DNA from: Acidimicrobiales bacterium
GTDB lineage: Bacteria; Actinomycetota; Acidimicrobiia; Acidimicrobiales; Aldehydirespiratoraceae
Assembly (NCBI GenBank): GCA_041394245.1
Contig: JAWKIR010000002.1
Coordinates: 434,001 to 498,000, forward strand
Reading direction: 5' to 3'
Length of the DNA stretch: 64,000 bases
Below the pieces are notes generated by a model. It did no database searches and had not been told where the DNA came from. It saw nothing but the letters and a program-made list of their open reading frames with translations. The position numbers were made by a program, and so were the translations under genes. This document shows, in pieces, positions 37,808-46,866 of this stretch (position 1 is the stretch's first letter; each line of letters opens with the position of its first letter).

Positions 37808-38713
37808 TCATGAGGAGGAGAAGAGCGTCAGCGCATCGATGAACGGCACGCCCATCAGCAGCGCTCCCGGGATCAGGGCGGCGACCGTCACCGGAATCCA
37901 CACCTGCTGGTTGCGCTGCTCGATCGCCTCGATCAATTCGCGTTGGGCTTCTCGCCGAATCGCGCGCGCCTCTTCGCTCACGAGCCGGCCGAGATCGGCG
38001 GCCTCCCGATTCAGCGAGAGAATGGCGACGAGACGGTCGAGCGCGTCGATGTCGACGAGCCGCGCCCACTCCTGGAGCGCGTCGGCTTCGCTCAGGCCTT
38101 GGCCGATCCGCTCCGTGACGCGGTGCAGATCGGCGGCGCAGTTGCCCGACCCGCGGGACGAGATCCTCCGGATCGCGGCGCTGAGCGACCAACCCGCGGC
38201 GGTGAGCATGCCGAGTTGTTCTGCAACGACCGGCAGTTCGAGGAACACACGCCGCTGCCAGTCGGCAGAGGCCGAGGCGACGCGCTGTTCCTGGACGAGG
38301 AAGCCGAGGAGGGCCGACCCTGCGACGGCCAGCATGGCCAACGGCGGCGAGAGGTCGAAGGCGAGGGCCACGAGCGAGCCGGCGACCATGGCCGTCGCGG
38401 TCGTCCCGATCTGGCGGACGCGAAACGTCGCCACATCGAGGGGGGAGTGGACGCGCCGGAGGCGAACCGACAGGTCCTCGTTCACGCCGAACGCCCGCGC
38501 GATCCGTTCGCCGAGCATCTCCGATAGTGGGGCGACGACCTCGCGGAAGGTCTCGACCGAGAACATGCGGGATCCGGGGGCACGCGGGCTCCCGGGGACA
38601 TAGGGCGAGAGGCGGTCGGCCAGGCGGGGTCGGCGGAACCAGCGAAGCTCCGAGAAGAGAAGGGTGAGACCGGCGGTCGCCGAGAGGCCGATGAGTACGA
38701 GGATCCGACCCAT
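37808..38713 (-). CDS. tadC: Tad pilus inner-membrane protein TadC
   Basis: A 301-residue GspF/T2SSF-domain protein. Hydrophobic segments lie at the N-terminus (ILVLIGLSATAGLTLLF), mid-protein (MVAGSLVALAF, LAMLAVAGSALLGFL) and at the end (IPVTVAALIPGALLMGVPF). The cytoplasmic F-domain reads RVFLELPVVAEQLGMLTAAGWSLSAAIRRIS, with the family's LSEADALQEWA. It forms the platform with TadB. It starts one base after the tadB stop on the same strand. Confidence 0.88.
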   Translation of the reverse strand: MGRILVLIGLSATAGLTLLFSELRWFRRPRLADRLSPYVPGSPRAPGSRMFSVETFREVVAPLSEMLGERIARAFGVNEDLSVRLRRVHSPLDVATFRVRQIGTTATAMVAGSLVALAFDLSPPLAMLAVAGSALLGFLVQEQRVASASADWQRRVFLELPVVAEQLGMLTAAGWSLSAAIRRISSRGSGNCAADLHRVTERIGQGLSEADALQEWARLVDIDALDRLVAILSLNREAADLGRLVSEEARAIRREAQRELIEAIEQRNQQVWIPVTVAALIPGALLMGVPFIDALTLFSSS

Positions 38714-38714
38714 T

Positions 38715-39602
38715 TCAGTCCTTGAAGACCCGATCGGCTTCGGGCAGGCGCATGACGCGTCCGGCCCACACCCAGCAGCCGATGACGAGTGCGAGGGAGA
38801 GCGCGACGATCATCTGGCCGGTCGAGGTCCGGTAGGCATCCCGTCCGTTGCCGATGGAGGTGCCGGCAAGCGCCATGCCGGCGGGGACGGCAAGAACGAA
38901 CAGTCGGGCGAAGCGAGCGCCCGCCTGACGACTCCGCGCGTCCTTGCGGCCCTGCACATCTTGTCGCCGATCCTCGGCCAGCGCCTCGAGGCGGTGATCG
39001 AGATCGGTGCCGCCGAGTTCGTGGGCCACGAGGAGCGTTTCGCACGCGATGTCGGCGGTCGGATCGGCGAGGCGCTCCTTGAGCACGGCGAAGGTCCGGC
39101 TGAGATCCGTGGTGAGGAGCCACTGGCGCTGGGCAGCTGCGAAGGCCGGGCGGAGCTCGTCCGGCGCCCGCCTGCCCACCTCGAACAGGGCCTGCGGTAT
39201 CGACCGGCCGAGCGACGAGGTCTGGACCCTGATCTCCTCGATCATGCGCGGCCAGGCGTCCTGGGCGCGGAGGCGGCGGGCATCGCGGCGGTGCCGAAAG
39301 GTCGCGAACGGAACCGACGCGCCGAAGCCGCCGACCGTCAGCGCCGGGGCGATGCCGCCGAACAATGCGTAGCCGAGCGATGACGTGAGCCCGAAGATCA
39401 GCGCCACGACACCGGCGAATTCCCAGCGGTCGATCTCGTCCAAGCCGGCCTGTCGGAGCCAGCGGTCGACCTCGGCGGCGCGGTGGCTGCGGGGCTGCGG
39501 GCCGGGAGCTGTCGCCTGGATTCGGCCCGATGGTGAGCACAACGCCGAGAACAACGTGAAGACGCCGATGCCGGAGACCGTGGCGAGCGCGAGGGCGATC
39601 AT
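38715..39602 (-). CDS. tadB: Tad pilus inner-membrane protein TadB
   Basis: A 295-residue GspF-domain membrane protein. The N-terminal helix ALALATVSGIGVFTLF, central segments (EFAGVVALIFGLTSSLGYALF) and the F-domain (AWPRMIEEIRVQTSSLGRSIPQALFEVG) are followed by a final pair of membrane helices. ATG 39602 overlaps the tadA stop by four bases (ATGA). It is paired with tadC as usual. Confidence 0.87.
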   Translation of the reverse strand: MIALALATVSGIGVFTLFSALCSPSGRIQATAPGPQPRSHRAAEVDRWLRQAGLDEIDRWEFAGVVALIFGLTSSLGYALFGGIAPALTVGGFGASVPFATFRHRRDARRLRAQDAWPRMIEEIRVQTSSLGRSIPQALFEVGRRAPDELRPAFAAAQRQWLLTTDLSRTFAVLKERLADPTADIACETLLVAHELGGTDLDHRLEALAEDRRQDVQGRKDARSRQAGARFARLFVLAVPAGMALAGTSIGNGRDAYRTSTGQMIVALSLALVIGCWVWAGRVMRLPEADRVFKD

Positions 39603-40888
39603 TGCCGTCCTCGCAACGTTTCGCGGACGTCGAGACCCGTAGCAGCGAATGCGTTGCCCAGCCGTACCGGCAGGAGCTCGGTCCAGGTCAGCGGGCCGTC
39701 GGGCTCGCGGCGAAAGAGCTCGGTTGTCGTGAACCCGCCGCCGTCGACGCCCGACGTGAGGTCCTCGACCGCGACGATCGAACCGACCTGCGGGCCGTCG
39801 GGGGTTCGGACGCAGTGCACCACCACGTCGACCGCCTCGGAGACGAGGCTGGTGAGGGCCGACATCGGAAGTTCGTTGCTGGTGTCGGCCAGCTGGCAGA
39901 TGAAGCGGAGCCGGGTCAGCGCCTGGCGAGCGGATCCGGCATGGATCGTCGTGAACCCCTTCACCCCGGAGGAAAGCGTCAGCAGCAAGGGCAACGCCTC
40001 GCGGTCCCGGACCTCGCCGACGATCGCGACATCGGGGGCCATGCGGAGGAATCCGGCGACGAGTCGGCGGAGGTCGACCTCCGGACGATCTGGTCGCGCC
40101 GCGCGGGTCTGCATGCTCGCGACGTTGGGGAGCGGGATGTCGGCCTCGAAGACCTCCTCGGCAACGACCACCCGTAGTGCCGGGTCGAGCTCGGCGGCGC
40201 AGCAGTTGAGCATCGTGGTCTTGCCCGCTCCGGGGGCGCCGGCGAACACGATGGTCTGGCGGGCGTCGACGGCGGCGCGAAGGAAGCGAGCGGCCGACGC
40301 GGTCAGCATCCGGCGGTCGACGAGTTCGTCGAGACTGCGAAGCGACACTCCCGTGAACTTCCGGATGTTGACCATCACATGACCACCTCGTGCCACGTCG
40401 CCGTGGACGATGTGAAGGCGTGCCCCGTCGTCGAGCTGGGCATCCTGGAGACCCTCGCTCGGGTCGAGCTTTCGATGTGCCCGGGAGGAGTCGTCGAGGA
40501 TCTTGGTCAGGGTCCGCACGACGTGCTCGTCGTCGTGGAACACCTCGTCGTGGTAGCCCGACGGCCCCTGGTGGCGCTTCACGAAGATGGCGTCCGGTGC
40601 GTTGACCATCACCTCCCAGACATCGTCGTCGTGCAGCAGTGGAGCCAGGGGCCCGTAGCCGGTCAAGTTGCGCACGGCGCGCTCGGCGACGGCGGCCGGG
40701 TCGTGCAGCGCGAATGCCCGGACGCCACGCTGGTGATCGGCATTCCAGCGCCGGATCTCGGCGTCGACGAGGCCGGCGAGCGCGGCAGCGGACGCGTCGG
40801 CTGCGAGATCGATCGCCTCCTCCTTGGCTCGTGCCTGCACGATGGTCTCGATCTCGTGCAACGGGCTGATCGGCTGGGCGGCGGTCAT
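39599..40888 (-). CDS. tadA: Tad pilus assembly ATPase TadA (CpaF)
   Basis: A 429-residue type II/IV secretion ATPase of the TadA/VirB11 group that powers pilus assembly. Walker A GAPGAGKTT is at residues 217-225, the Asp box is near VVVAEEVFEADIPL, Walker B is in VAIVGEVRDREALP, and the His box is FTTIHAGSARQALTRL. The N-terminal domain has the usual GYGPLAPLLHDDDVWEVMVN. It overlaps both neighbours by four bases, so translation of the locus is coupled. Confidence 0.94.
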   Translation of the reverse strand: MTAAQPISPLHEIETIVQARAKEEAIDLAADASAAALAGLVDAEIRRWNADHQRGVRAFALHDPAAVAERAVRNLTGYGPLAPLLHDDDVWEVMVNAPDAIFVKRHQGPSGYHDEVFHDDEHVVRTLTKILDDSSRAHRKLDPSEGLQDAQLDDGARLHIVHGDVARGGHVMVNIRKFTGVSLRSLDELVDRRMLTASAARFLRAAVDARQTIVFAGAPGAGKTTMLNCCAAELDPALRVVVAEEVFEADIPLPNVASMQTRAARPDRPEVDLRRLVAGFLRMAPDVAIVGEVRDREALPLLLTLSSGVKGFTTIHAGSARQALTRLRFICQLADTSNELPMSALTSLVSEAVDVVVHCVRTPDGPQVGSIVAVEDLTSGVDGGGFTTTELFRREPDGPLTWTELLPVRLGNAFAATGLDVRETLRGRQ

Positions 40889-42192
40889 CCGGCCTCCTCG
40901 GTCCAGGAACCGAGCGAACCCACGGCGACCGGCAATGGCTGCGGGTCGCCGCCGCCGACATCGGCGGTAGACGGTGGATCGACGAGATCGAGTCGACGAA
41001 GCAGTTCGGCGTGGAGCGGGCGGCCGAGCTGGACGGCGAGGCGTTGACCGTCGCGGATGGCGTCTTCGACATCGTTGCGCTCGGTGAGGAACACGGGATT
41101 GCCCATGTCGCCGAGGCCGGGCTCGGCATCGACCAGGGCGGCGAGCGCCCGGACCGATTCCGCCCTGCGCCGAGGGTTCCGAGTTGCCCGGGTGAAGACG
41201 GGCACGAGGCGTTCGCCGGCCACACCGGAACGATGAAGGTGGCGGGCGACCCGCAGCAGGGCGTGGATTCCCTTGGTCGTGGGGTTTCCGACGACGACCA
41301 CGATGTCGGCGGTGGCGGCGCTGCGGCGGGCCATGACGTTGCGATCCTCGACATCGATCGACCCGGTGGACGCCTCGCCCTCGAGGTCGGCATCGATGTC
41401 GGCCACGATCAGGCGGTAGGCGGAAAGGAGCCCGTCGAGTGACGCGGCGAAGGCTTGCGGACGGATCGCGGTCCAGTCGCGATGGCTCCGAAGGCCGAGC
41501 AACAGGTGGTAGCCGCGCCCGCGGGCGTCGAAGGCGAGCGACCGCACCTGATCGACGGTGAGGCGTCCCCCGCGGTGGGCCTCGGTCAGTTCCTGCACGC
41601 CCGGGATCACCTCGCGGGCATCGTGGAGCATCGCGAGCTCGGCGTCGAGCCGAAGATCGGCGAGGAGTACCGATCCGCTCTCGGTCGACTCGGCGGCGAA
41701 GGCCTGGGCGACCGCCATCGCGGCGATCGACGACCCGGTGCCGCCCGGACCGGTGACCGCGATGAGACGACCCCTCGCGACGTCGGCCTTGTCCACTGCT
41801 CCGGCGAAGGGCAGGGAACTGACGCGCGTCACAGCTCTGGCGTGGGTGTGGAGCGTCGAGACGAGCGTCTCGCGATCGAAGTCGGGTGGAAGGGCCGCGG
41901 CGGCGCCGAGGTCGGCCCAGTCACGGTGGGAGGGTGCGCCGACGACGATGACCGTTGCACCGCCGGTTCGGGCCGACTCGATGAGGTCGCGGTCGAAGCC
42001 GCTGACGTCGGCGCCCACGAGGAGTGCGGAGTACGAGCGTCCGCCCTGGAGTCGAATCCGGGCTTCGCTCGCCGACACGCATTTCACGAAGTCGACCGGG
42101 ATCGCTGCGGTCGTGGACCACTTGGCCATGTCGCTGAACCAGGCGGCCCGCGGATGCCCCAGGCCCAGCACGACCCATCGATCGTCGTTCAT
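40885..42192 (-). CDS. tadZ: TadZ/CpaE-like ParA-family protein
   Basis: A 435-residue protein. Residues 1-135 resemble an atypical receiver domain; a MinD/ParA-type fold follows from about residue 140 (RGRLIAVTGPGGTGSSIAAMAVAQAF). The deviant Walker A, normally KGGxGK(S/T), reads GPGGTGSS at 148-155 with both lysines missing, so ATP hydrolysis is doubtful. LLADLRLDAELAML and IVADIDADL keep the switch regions. TadZ proteins locate the Tad apparatus in the cell. It starts at ATG 42192, overlapping the cpaB-like stop. Confidence 0.82.
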   Translation of the reverse strand: MNDDRWVVLGLGHPRAAWFSDMAKWSTTAAIPVDFVKCVSASEARIRLQGGRSYSALLVGADVSGFDRDLIESARTGGATVIVVGAPSHRDWADLGAAAALPPDFDRETLVSTLHTHARAVTRVSSLPFAGAVDKADVARGRLIAVTGPGGTGSSIAAMAVAQAFAAESTESGSVLLADLRLDAELAMLHDAREVIPGVQELTEAHRGGRLTVDQVRSLAFDARGRGYHLLLGLRSHRDWTAIRPQAFAASLDGLLSAYRLIVADIDADLEGEASTGSIDVEDRNVMARRSAATADIVVVVGNPTTKGIHALLRVARHLHRSGVAGERLVPVFTRATRNPRRRAESVRALAALVDAEPGLGDMGNPVFLTERNDVEDAIRDGQRLAVQLGRPLHAELLRRLDLVDPPSTADVGGGDPQPLPVAVGSLGSWTEEAG

Positions 42193-42935
42193 GGCGCGAC
42201 CTCGCCAGGTTGCAGTGTCACCGTCGTCGGCGGCGAGAGCTGGATCGGATACTCGTCGTCCACGGCTCGGGTGGTCAGGACGACGGTCAACGGTTGGTAG
42301 GACCAGCGCGTGACGGCGGTGACCGCCTCGGCTCCATCGAGGGCCAGTGTGAGCCGAGCGTCGGCCGACGCACCGATGCCTGCGGCGTCGATCTCGAACC
42401 CGAGCACGAGCGCGTCCTCGATCGCGGTGTGCAGGGTCTCGTCGCCGCCGGAGTAGGCGAGGATCGCCACCCGATCGCCACGGCGCAGCGCGGAGGGTGC
42501 GCGTTCGCGGGACACCGGGATGGTCAGCTCGTGGACGCCGGAGACGGCGATGCCATCGACGAACGCCGCCCCGTTGACATCTCGCGGGTCGAGGATCGAT
42601 CCGGCTCGGAGCAGTGTGAGTGCGGTGGCCCCCTCGAGGCCGCTGGTCGTTCGCAGTGCGTTGGACGCGGCGGCGGGGGAGAGCAGCAGCGGTTCGAGGG
42701 CGAGGTCGTCCAGGCCGATCGCGTCGCCCGGCTCGATGTCGTCGAGCATCACCACGTAGCGGGTGTCGGGGTCGCCGTGATCGGTCGTGGCGAGGGCGAA
42801 CGTGCCGATGGCGGCAACGGAGACCAGGAGCGCGCCGACCACGGCGCGACCGTTGGGCAATCCTCGCCGCGGTGCAAAGGAGCGCGGTGCGTGGGTCTCG
42901 GTGTCGGTCGCGGGCAGCGAGACGCTCCGGCTCAT
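42189..42935 (-). CDS. cpaB: CpaB/RcpC-like SAF-domain protein
   Basis: A 248-residue protein with one N-terminal membrane helix (AVVGALLVSVAAIGTFALA) and an SAF domain directly after it (YVVMLDDIEPGDAIGLDDLALEPLLLSP in parts DDIEPGDAIGLDDL). An RcpC-type beta-rich region follows (LTIPVSRERAPSALRRGDRVAILAY). In Tad systems CpaB/RcpC lies outside the inner membrane and stabilises the pilus. ATG 42935 is chosen because GGAG precedes it at proper spacing; an in-frame start 13 codons earlier is possible. It is the first gene of the Tad operon. Confidence 0.8.
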   Translation of the reverse strand: MSRSVSLPATDTETHAPRSFAPRRGLPNGRAVVGALLVSVAAIGTFALATTDHGDPDTRYVVMLDDIEPGDAIGLDDLALEPLLLSPAAASNALRTTSGLEGATALTLLRAGSILDPRDVNGAAFVDGIAVSGVHELTIPVSRERAPSALRRGDRVAILAYSGGDETLHTAIEDALVLGFEIDAAGIGASADARLTLALDGAEAVTAVTRWSYQPLTVVLTTRAVDDEYPIQLSPPTTVTLQPGEVAP

Positions 42936-43020
42936 CGGTGGTCTCCGCCGATGAGGTGCGAAGTGCACGGGCAACCATCGAAAGGGTGCAAAAGCAGCAG
43001 AACTGCGCGATCATCGACAC

Positions 43021-43275
43021 ATGGCTCCTGCTGCATCAGACGACACCGCCGAAGAGATCACGTGGCTCTCCACGCCCGCCGCCGCCGAGCGCCTCGGGAT
43101 CACCGCCCGCACGCTCTACCGCTTCATCGACGAAGGCCAGTTGCCGGCGTTTCGCTTCGGTCGGGTGATCCGGCTCAAGAAGGCCGACGTCGACGCCTAC
43201 ATCGAGAGCTGCCGTGTCGAGCCGGGGTCGATGAGCCATCTCTATCCGGAGACGACGGGTTCGAGCGACTCCTGA
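43021..43275 (+). CDS. Excisionase-type helix-turn-helix protein
   Basis: An 84-residue DNA-binding protein. WLSTPAAAERLGITARTLYRFIDEGQLPAF (key part TPAAAERLGITARTLYRFI) is the MerR-like/excisionase winged helix, followed by RFGRVIRLKKADVDAYIES. Such proteins are either recombination directionality factors or small BldC-like regulators. No integrase is nearby, and the gene is divergent from the Tad operon across an 85-base gap, so a regulator of pilus genes is more likely. Confidence 0.8.
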   Translation: MAPAASDDTAEEITWLSTPAAAERLGITARTLYRFIDEGQLPAFRFGRVIRLKKADVDAYIESCRVEPGSMSHLYPETTGSSDS

Positions 43276-43350
43276 CACGCCGATCGGAGGGTTCTGCGCA
43301 ATCACATTGCAAGGATTACTCGCGATGTGTCGGGAATGTCAACAGGACGC

Positions 43351-44082
43351 TCAGGGAGCGACGGCCGCCCAGGCTTCGGCGAGGTCGGTGTCGCCGCTGA
43401 TCGTGACGTGGCCGCCGCGGCCCCACAGGTAGAGGAGCAGGTCCTCGGCGCGTCCCTGGACCGTTGCGGTACCGCTCGTGCCGGCGTCGCCGTTGCGGCC
43501 GACGAGCAGGGTGCCGTCCATGGCGCGGACCCGCCAGCGGTCGGTGCCGTCGGTGCGTTCGAGGAGCAGGTCGCCCTCCGGGTACTCGACGCTGTTGCCG
43601 TCGCCGCGGAAGCGCATGCCGACGTCGAGGATCTCGTTGATGCCGTCGGTCGCGACCTCGGTGTCGATGTGTGACGAGATGCCGGCTGCGTCCTCGGCGT
43701 CCCAGCGGTGCACGACCGTCTCGTGGAGCATGCGACGGTGGTAGAAGCTGCCGTTGCGACGGTCGGTCCACGACCAGACCGACTCCTCGGGGCCGATGTC
43801 GGCCAGCGCGGCGAGCACGAGGCCGAGACCGGCGCGGCACCAGTCCCACGGTGCGGTCGGGTCGGCCGGTTCGTGATCGGGCCAGCGCTCGGGCTTGGCG
43901 AGGCGGTTGGCCGTCCAGTGGGCCACGCGGCGGTGCACCCCGGCGGTGTGGATCGCCAGATCGGTGTTGGTCCAACCCGGGCACGCCCGTACGGCGGCAT
44001 CGGGCGACCGTTCGGCGGCGGCGATCAGCGTCTCGCCGTCGCGCCGGATCATCTGCAGGGTTGTCGCCAGGTCGAGGGTCAT
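43351..44082 (-). CDS. Maleylpyruvate isomerase (MDMPI) family protein
   Basis: A 243-residue protein of the mycothiol-dependent maleylpyruvate isomerase/TIGR03083 family. The N-terminal DinB-like four-helix domain shows metal-site His in LAIHTAGVHRRVAHW and MLHETVVHRWDAEDAAG, preceded by CPGWTNTD. The C-terminal domain ends LYLWGRGGHVTISGDTDLAEAWAAVAP, typical of the MDMPI_C module. Mycothiol use is inferred from family. ATG 44082 is chosen as the start of the MTLDLATTLQMIRRDGETL helix. Confidence 0.87.
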   Translation of the reverse strand: MTLDLATTLQMIRRDGETLIAAAERSPDAAVRACPGWTNTDLAIHTAGVHRRVAHWTANRLAKPERWPDHEPADPTAPWDWCRAGLGLVLAALADIGPEESVWSWTDRRNGSFYHRRMLHETVVHRWDAEDAAGISSHIDTEVATDGINEILDVGMRFRGDGNSVEYPEGDLLLERTDGTDRWRVRAMDGTLLVGRNGDAGTSGTATVQGRAEDLLLYLWGRGGHVTISGDTDLAEAWAAVAP

Positions 44083-44143
44083 CGGCAGCGACGGTAGCGG
44101 CGGATGTCGCGTCGGCGGTGAACGATCCGGGTTCGCCTGCCGA

Positions 44144-46717
44144 TCACTCCGTCGTCCGGGCCCGGCTGCGCCAGATCTCCGGACCGACGTCGACCGCGGC
44201 GTGGTCGGCAGCGAGTTCGACGAGCCGGGCATCGAGCGCGGCGCTGCGCGACTTCGCGTCGACATAGGCGCGGTAGGCAGCCGACGCGTCGGCCTTCGCG
44301 GCAGCGAGCCGTGTCTGCAGCGACTCGAGCACCGCCGGGTCTGTCGTCTCCACGGTGTCGCGTTCGAGACGGAGTGCTTCGGCGGCGACGAGGAGACGGC
44401 CGGCTTCGGCATCGAGTTCGGCGGCCCGCTTGCGCGCCGCTTCGGCCTGGTCGGAAAGGCGGGCGTATTCGGCGACGTCGCCGTCGTCGGCCTCGGCGTT
44501 GAGTTCGATCTCCTCGGTAGGGAGGATCATCACGGCCAGCGGAAGGCTCTCCACGAGCATGCCGAGCGGTGTCTCGAACGGTCCGATCGCGACACCTCGG
44601 CGCACCCGCAGCGGCGCGAAGGCCAGCGTTGCGTCGGCCAGGGCGGTGGTGAGGGCGGCCGGGGTGGGCTCGACGGCCCGGACGGTGGCTTCGATGCGCC
44701 CGTCGTCGAGCACCTGCGCCACACGGGCGGCCTCGGCCTGTCCGTCGTCGTCGTTCCCGATCGGGACATGGACGACGATCGACGCGGCAGACCAATCGGG
44801 ATGGCGTCGGCACAGCCACCCCAGGAGCGTGATGAGCTGACCCGCTTGGTCGTCCGACCACCACAGCCCGATCGAACGGTCGGTCGGAGGGGTCGCCTCG
44901 AACCGCTCCCAGGCATCGTCGCGCACATTGATGACCGCCACGTTGGTGCCGAACCGCACACAGTTCTGGAGCATCGTGCTGTAGATCTTGCGATCCTCGT
45001 CGCTGCCGCGGAGATCGCCCACACCGAACATCGTCAGGTTCGCCCGCATCGGTCCGAGGCCGTGCGACTGCACGAGCGCCTGCACCCCGGCCTCGGTGTC
45101 GCTCACGACGAGGACGCGGGAGAAGGCGGTCGGCGCGACGTCACCCACCTCGGCGGCGAGGTCGACCTCGATCACCCGTGCCTGCTGGCGCAGACGAGGG
45201 CCCGACCCTTCGATGATCCGCACGGCGGTGAGGAAGCCCGATGCACCTTCGAGCCACGAGGCGATCGTCACCATCCGCCGCCGGCTCGTCGGGTCGCGGG
45301 GAACGAACGCGAGGATCGACGGCCGCCAGTCGCGCTTGGCTTCGGGCTCCGCGGCCAGGGAATGAATGTGATGGCGGGTGCGCGTGAAGTGGTGGGAACC
45401 GGCGCTGTCGATCCACCGATCGGGAACGTCGCGATGGCGGAGGTAGTTGAACAGCGCCAGCAGCACGAGCGCCGCCAGCGCGCCGGCCAGAGGATTGATC
45501 GCGACGATGGCGATGCCGCAGGCCAGCGTGCCGGCCAGGCTGGCCCGGCGGTCGTACCAGCGGAACCGGGGCCGGAACGAGGTGCTGCCGGCACGGATCT
45601 CGTAGTACGTCGCGTAGTTGATGAGGCCGTAGGTCGCGAGGAAGAACATCGAGATGATCGGTGCGATCGCGTTGAGGTCGCCGGCCATCACCGTGATGAG
45701 GGCGATCACGACGCACAGGCCGAGAGCGCGGCGGGGATTGTTGGTGGGGCCGGCGCCGACCGCGAACGTCTCGAGACGGGGCAGCACGTGGTCTTCGCCG
45801 AGTCGCTGCAACACCCGCGGGCCGCCGAGCGTCGACGCGAGTGCGGACGACAGGGTCGCGGCGAGCACGCCGACGAGCATCGTCCAGGTCAGGAGCGACA
45901 GGTCGCCCATGATCGTGGTGGTCTCGTCGGCCAGCCGCGCCGCCGGCGCCGCCCCGGCGAGCAGCACCACCACAACGATGTAGACCACGGTCGAGAACCC
46001 GATCGCGGCGAACGTGCCGCGGGTGATCGATCGGCTCGGCGAGCGAAGGTCGCCCGACATCGCCACACCCTGACTGAAACCGGTGACCGCGGGGAAGAAG
46101 ATCGCGAAGGCCTCCCAGAAGCCGACGCCGCTCTCGGGTCGGTCGAGGTTGTCGCGCAGCACCGCACCGTCGAAGTCGGCGCCGGCTCCGATGAAGAACG
46201 AGCCGAGTGCCACCACGAGCAGCGCCATCACCAGGTACTGCAGGCGCGTGGCGAGATCCGCGCCGACCGCGCCGACGCCGGCGAGGACCAGCACGAGCCC
46301 GGCGGCGATCAGGCGCACGACCAGTGCGCTCTCGTTCTCGAACGCGGCGGCCACCGCCTCGGCGAACCCGATCGCATAGAAGGCGATCGACACCGAGATC
46401 GCCAGATAGAGCACGACACCGACGGCTCCGCCGAACTCGATGCCGAGCGTGCGGGAGATGAGGAAGTACTCGCCGCCGCCTCGGACCTTCATGTTGGTGG
46501 CCACCGTGGCCAACGAAATGCTCGTGAGGATCGAGACCGACGTGGCGAGGCCGAGGATGACCAGCGCTCGGAGCAGGCCCACCGAACCGATGACGTACGC
46601 CACCCGCAGGAAGAGCACGAGCCCCAGGATCGTGAGGATGCTCGGTGTGAACACGCCGCCGAAGGTCCCGAGGGTGCCGCTGGAGGCGACGGACGGAGCG
46701 GATCGACGTGCGGTCAT
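44144..46717 (-). CDS. SLC12-like (cation-chloride cotransporter family) APC permease
   Basis: Up to 857 residues. Residues 10-460 form a twelve-segment APC-superfamily membrane domain beginning GTFGGVFTPSILTILGLVLFLR (key part LGTFGGVFTPSILTILG) and RGGGEYFLISRTLG, the pattern of SLC12 cation-chloride cotransporters. Residues about 490-740 are a soluble CCC C-terminal-like domain. The last 110 residues are an Ala/Glu/Arg-rich coiled coil. Transported ions are inferred from family only. ATG 46717 (MTARRSAPSV) is preferred; a start 19 codons upstream is possible. Confidence 0.8.
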   Translation of the reverse strand: MTARRSAPSVASSGTLGTFGGVFTPSILTILGLVLFLRVAYVIGSVGLLRALVILGLATSVSILTSISLATVATNMKVRGGGEYFLISRTLGIEFGGAVGVVLYLAISVSIAFYAIGFAEAVAAAFENESALVVRLIAAGLVLVLAGVGAVGADLATRLQYLVMALLVVALGSFFIGAGADFDGAVLRDNLDRPESGVGFWEAFAIFFPAVTGFSQGVAMSGDLRSPSRSITRGTFAAIGFSTVVYIVVVVLLAGAAPAARLADETTTIMGDLSLLTWTMLVGVLAATLSSALASTLGGPRVLQRLGEDHVLPRLETFAVGAGPTNNPRRALGLCVVIALITVMAGDLNAIAPIISMFFLATYGLINYATYYEIRAGSTSFRPRFRWYDRRASLAGTLACGIAIVAINPLAGALAALVLLALFNYLRHRDVPDRWIDSAGSHHFTRTRHHIHSLAAEPEAKRDWRPSILAFVPRDPTSRRRMVTIASWLEGASGFLTAVRIIEGSGPRLRQQARVIEVDLAAEVGDVAPTAFSRVLVVSDTEAGVQALVQSHGLGPMRANLTMFGVGDLRGSDEDRKIYSTMLQNCVRFGTNVAVINVRDDAWERFEATPPTDRSIGLWWSDDQAGQLITLLGWLCRRHPDWSAASIVVHVPIGNDDDGQAEAARVAQVLDDGRIEATVRAVEPTPAALTTALADATLAFAPLRVRRGVAIGPFETPLGMLVESLPLAVMILPTEEIELNAEADDGDVAEYARLSDQAEAARKRAAELDAEAGRLLVAAEALRLERDTVETTDPAVLESLQTRLAAAKADASAAYRAYVDAKSRSAALDARLVELAADHAAVDVGPEIWRSRARTTE

Positions 46718-46866
46718 CAGACGTGGCCCTGAGGGGGGAGGAGTCGGCGAGCGTTTCGCTCCGTGGCGAGACACTAGTCCCGAGGCGCTGTGAACCGGCG
46801 ACGGGATACGCTCCGGCAGAGATCGACCGGCGCACCGGTGCTGCGTTCGGCGGAGAGGACCCGAAG

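Noticed and set aside
38715..41393. Very long open frames on the strands opposite to, or overlapping, the Tad and other genes
   Set aside because: High GC gives long spurious frames; they have Arg/Pro/Ala-rich composition, no family motifs, and real genes with clear motifs occupy the same DNA.
42981..43275. Excisionase-like gene as a sign of an integrated mobile element
   Set aside because: No integrase, transposase, attachment repeats or plasmid genes are found nearby; it lies at the head of the Tad operon.
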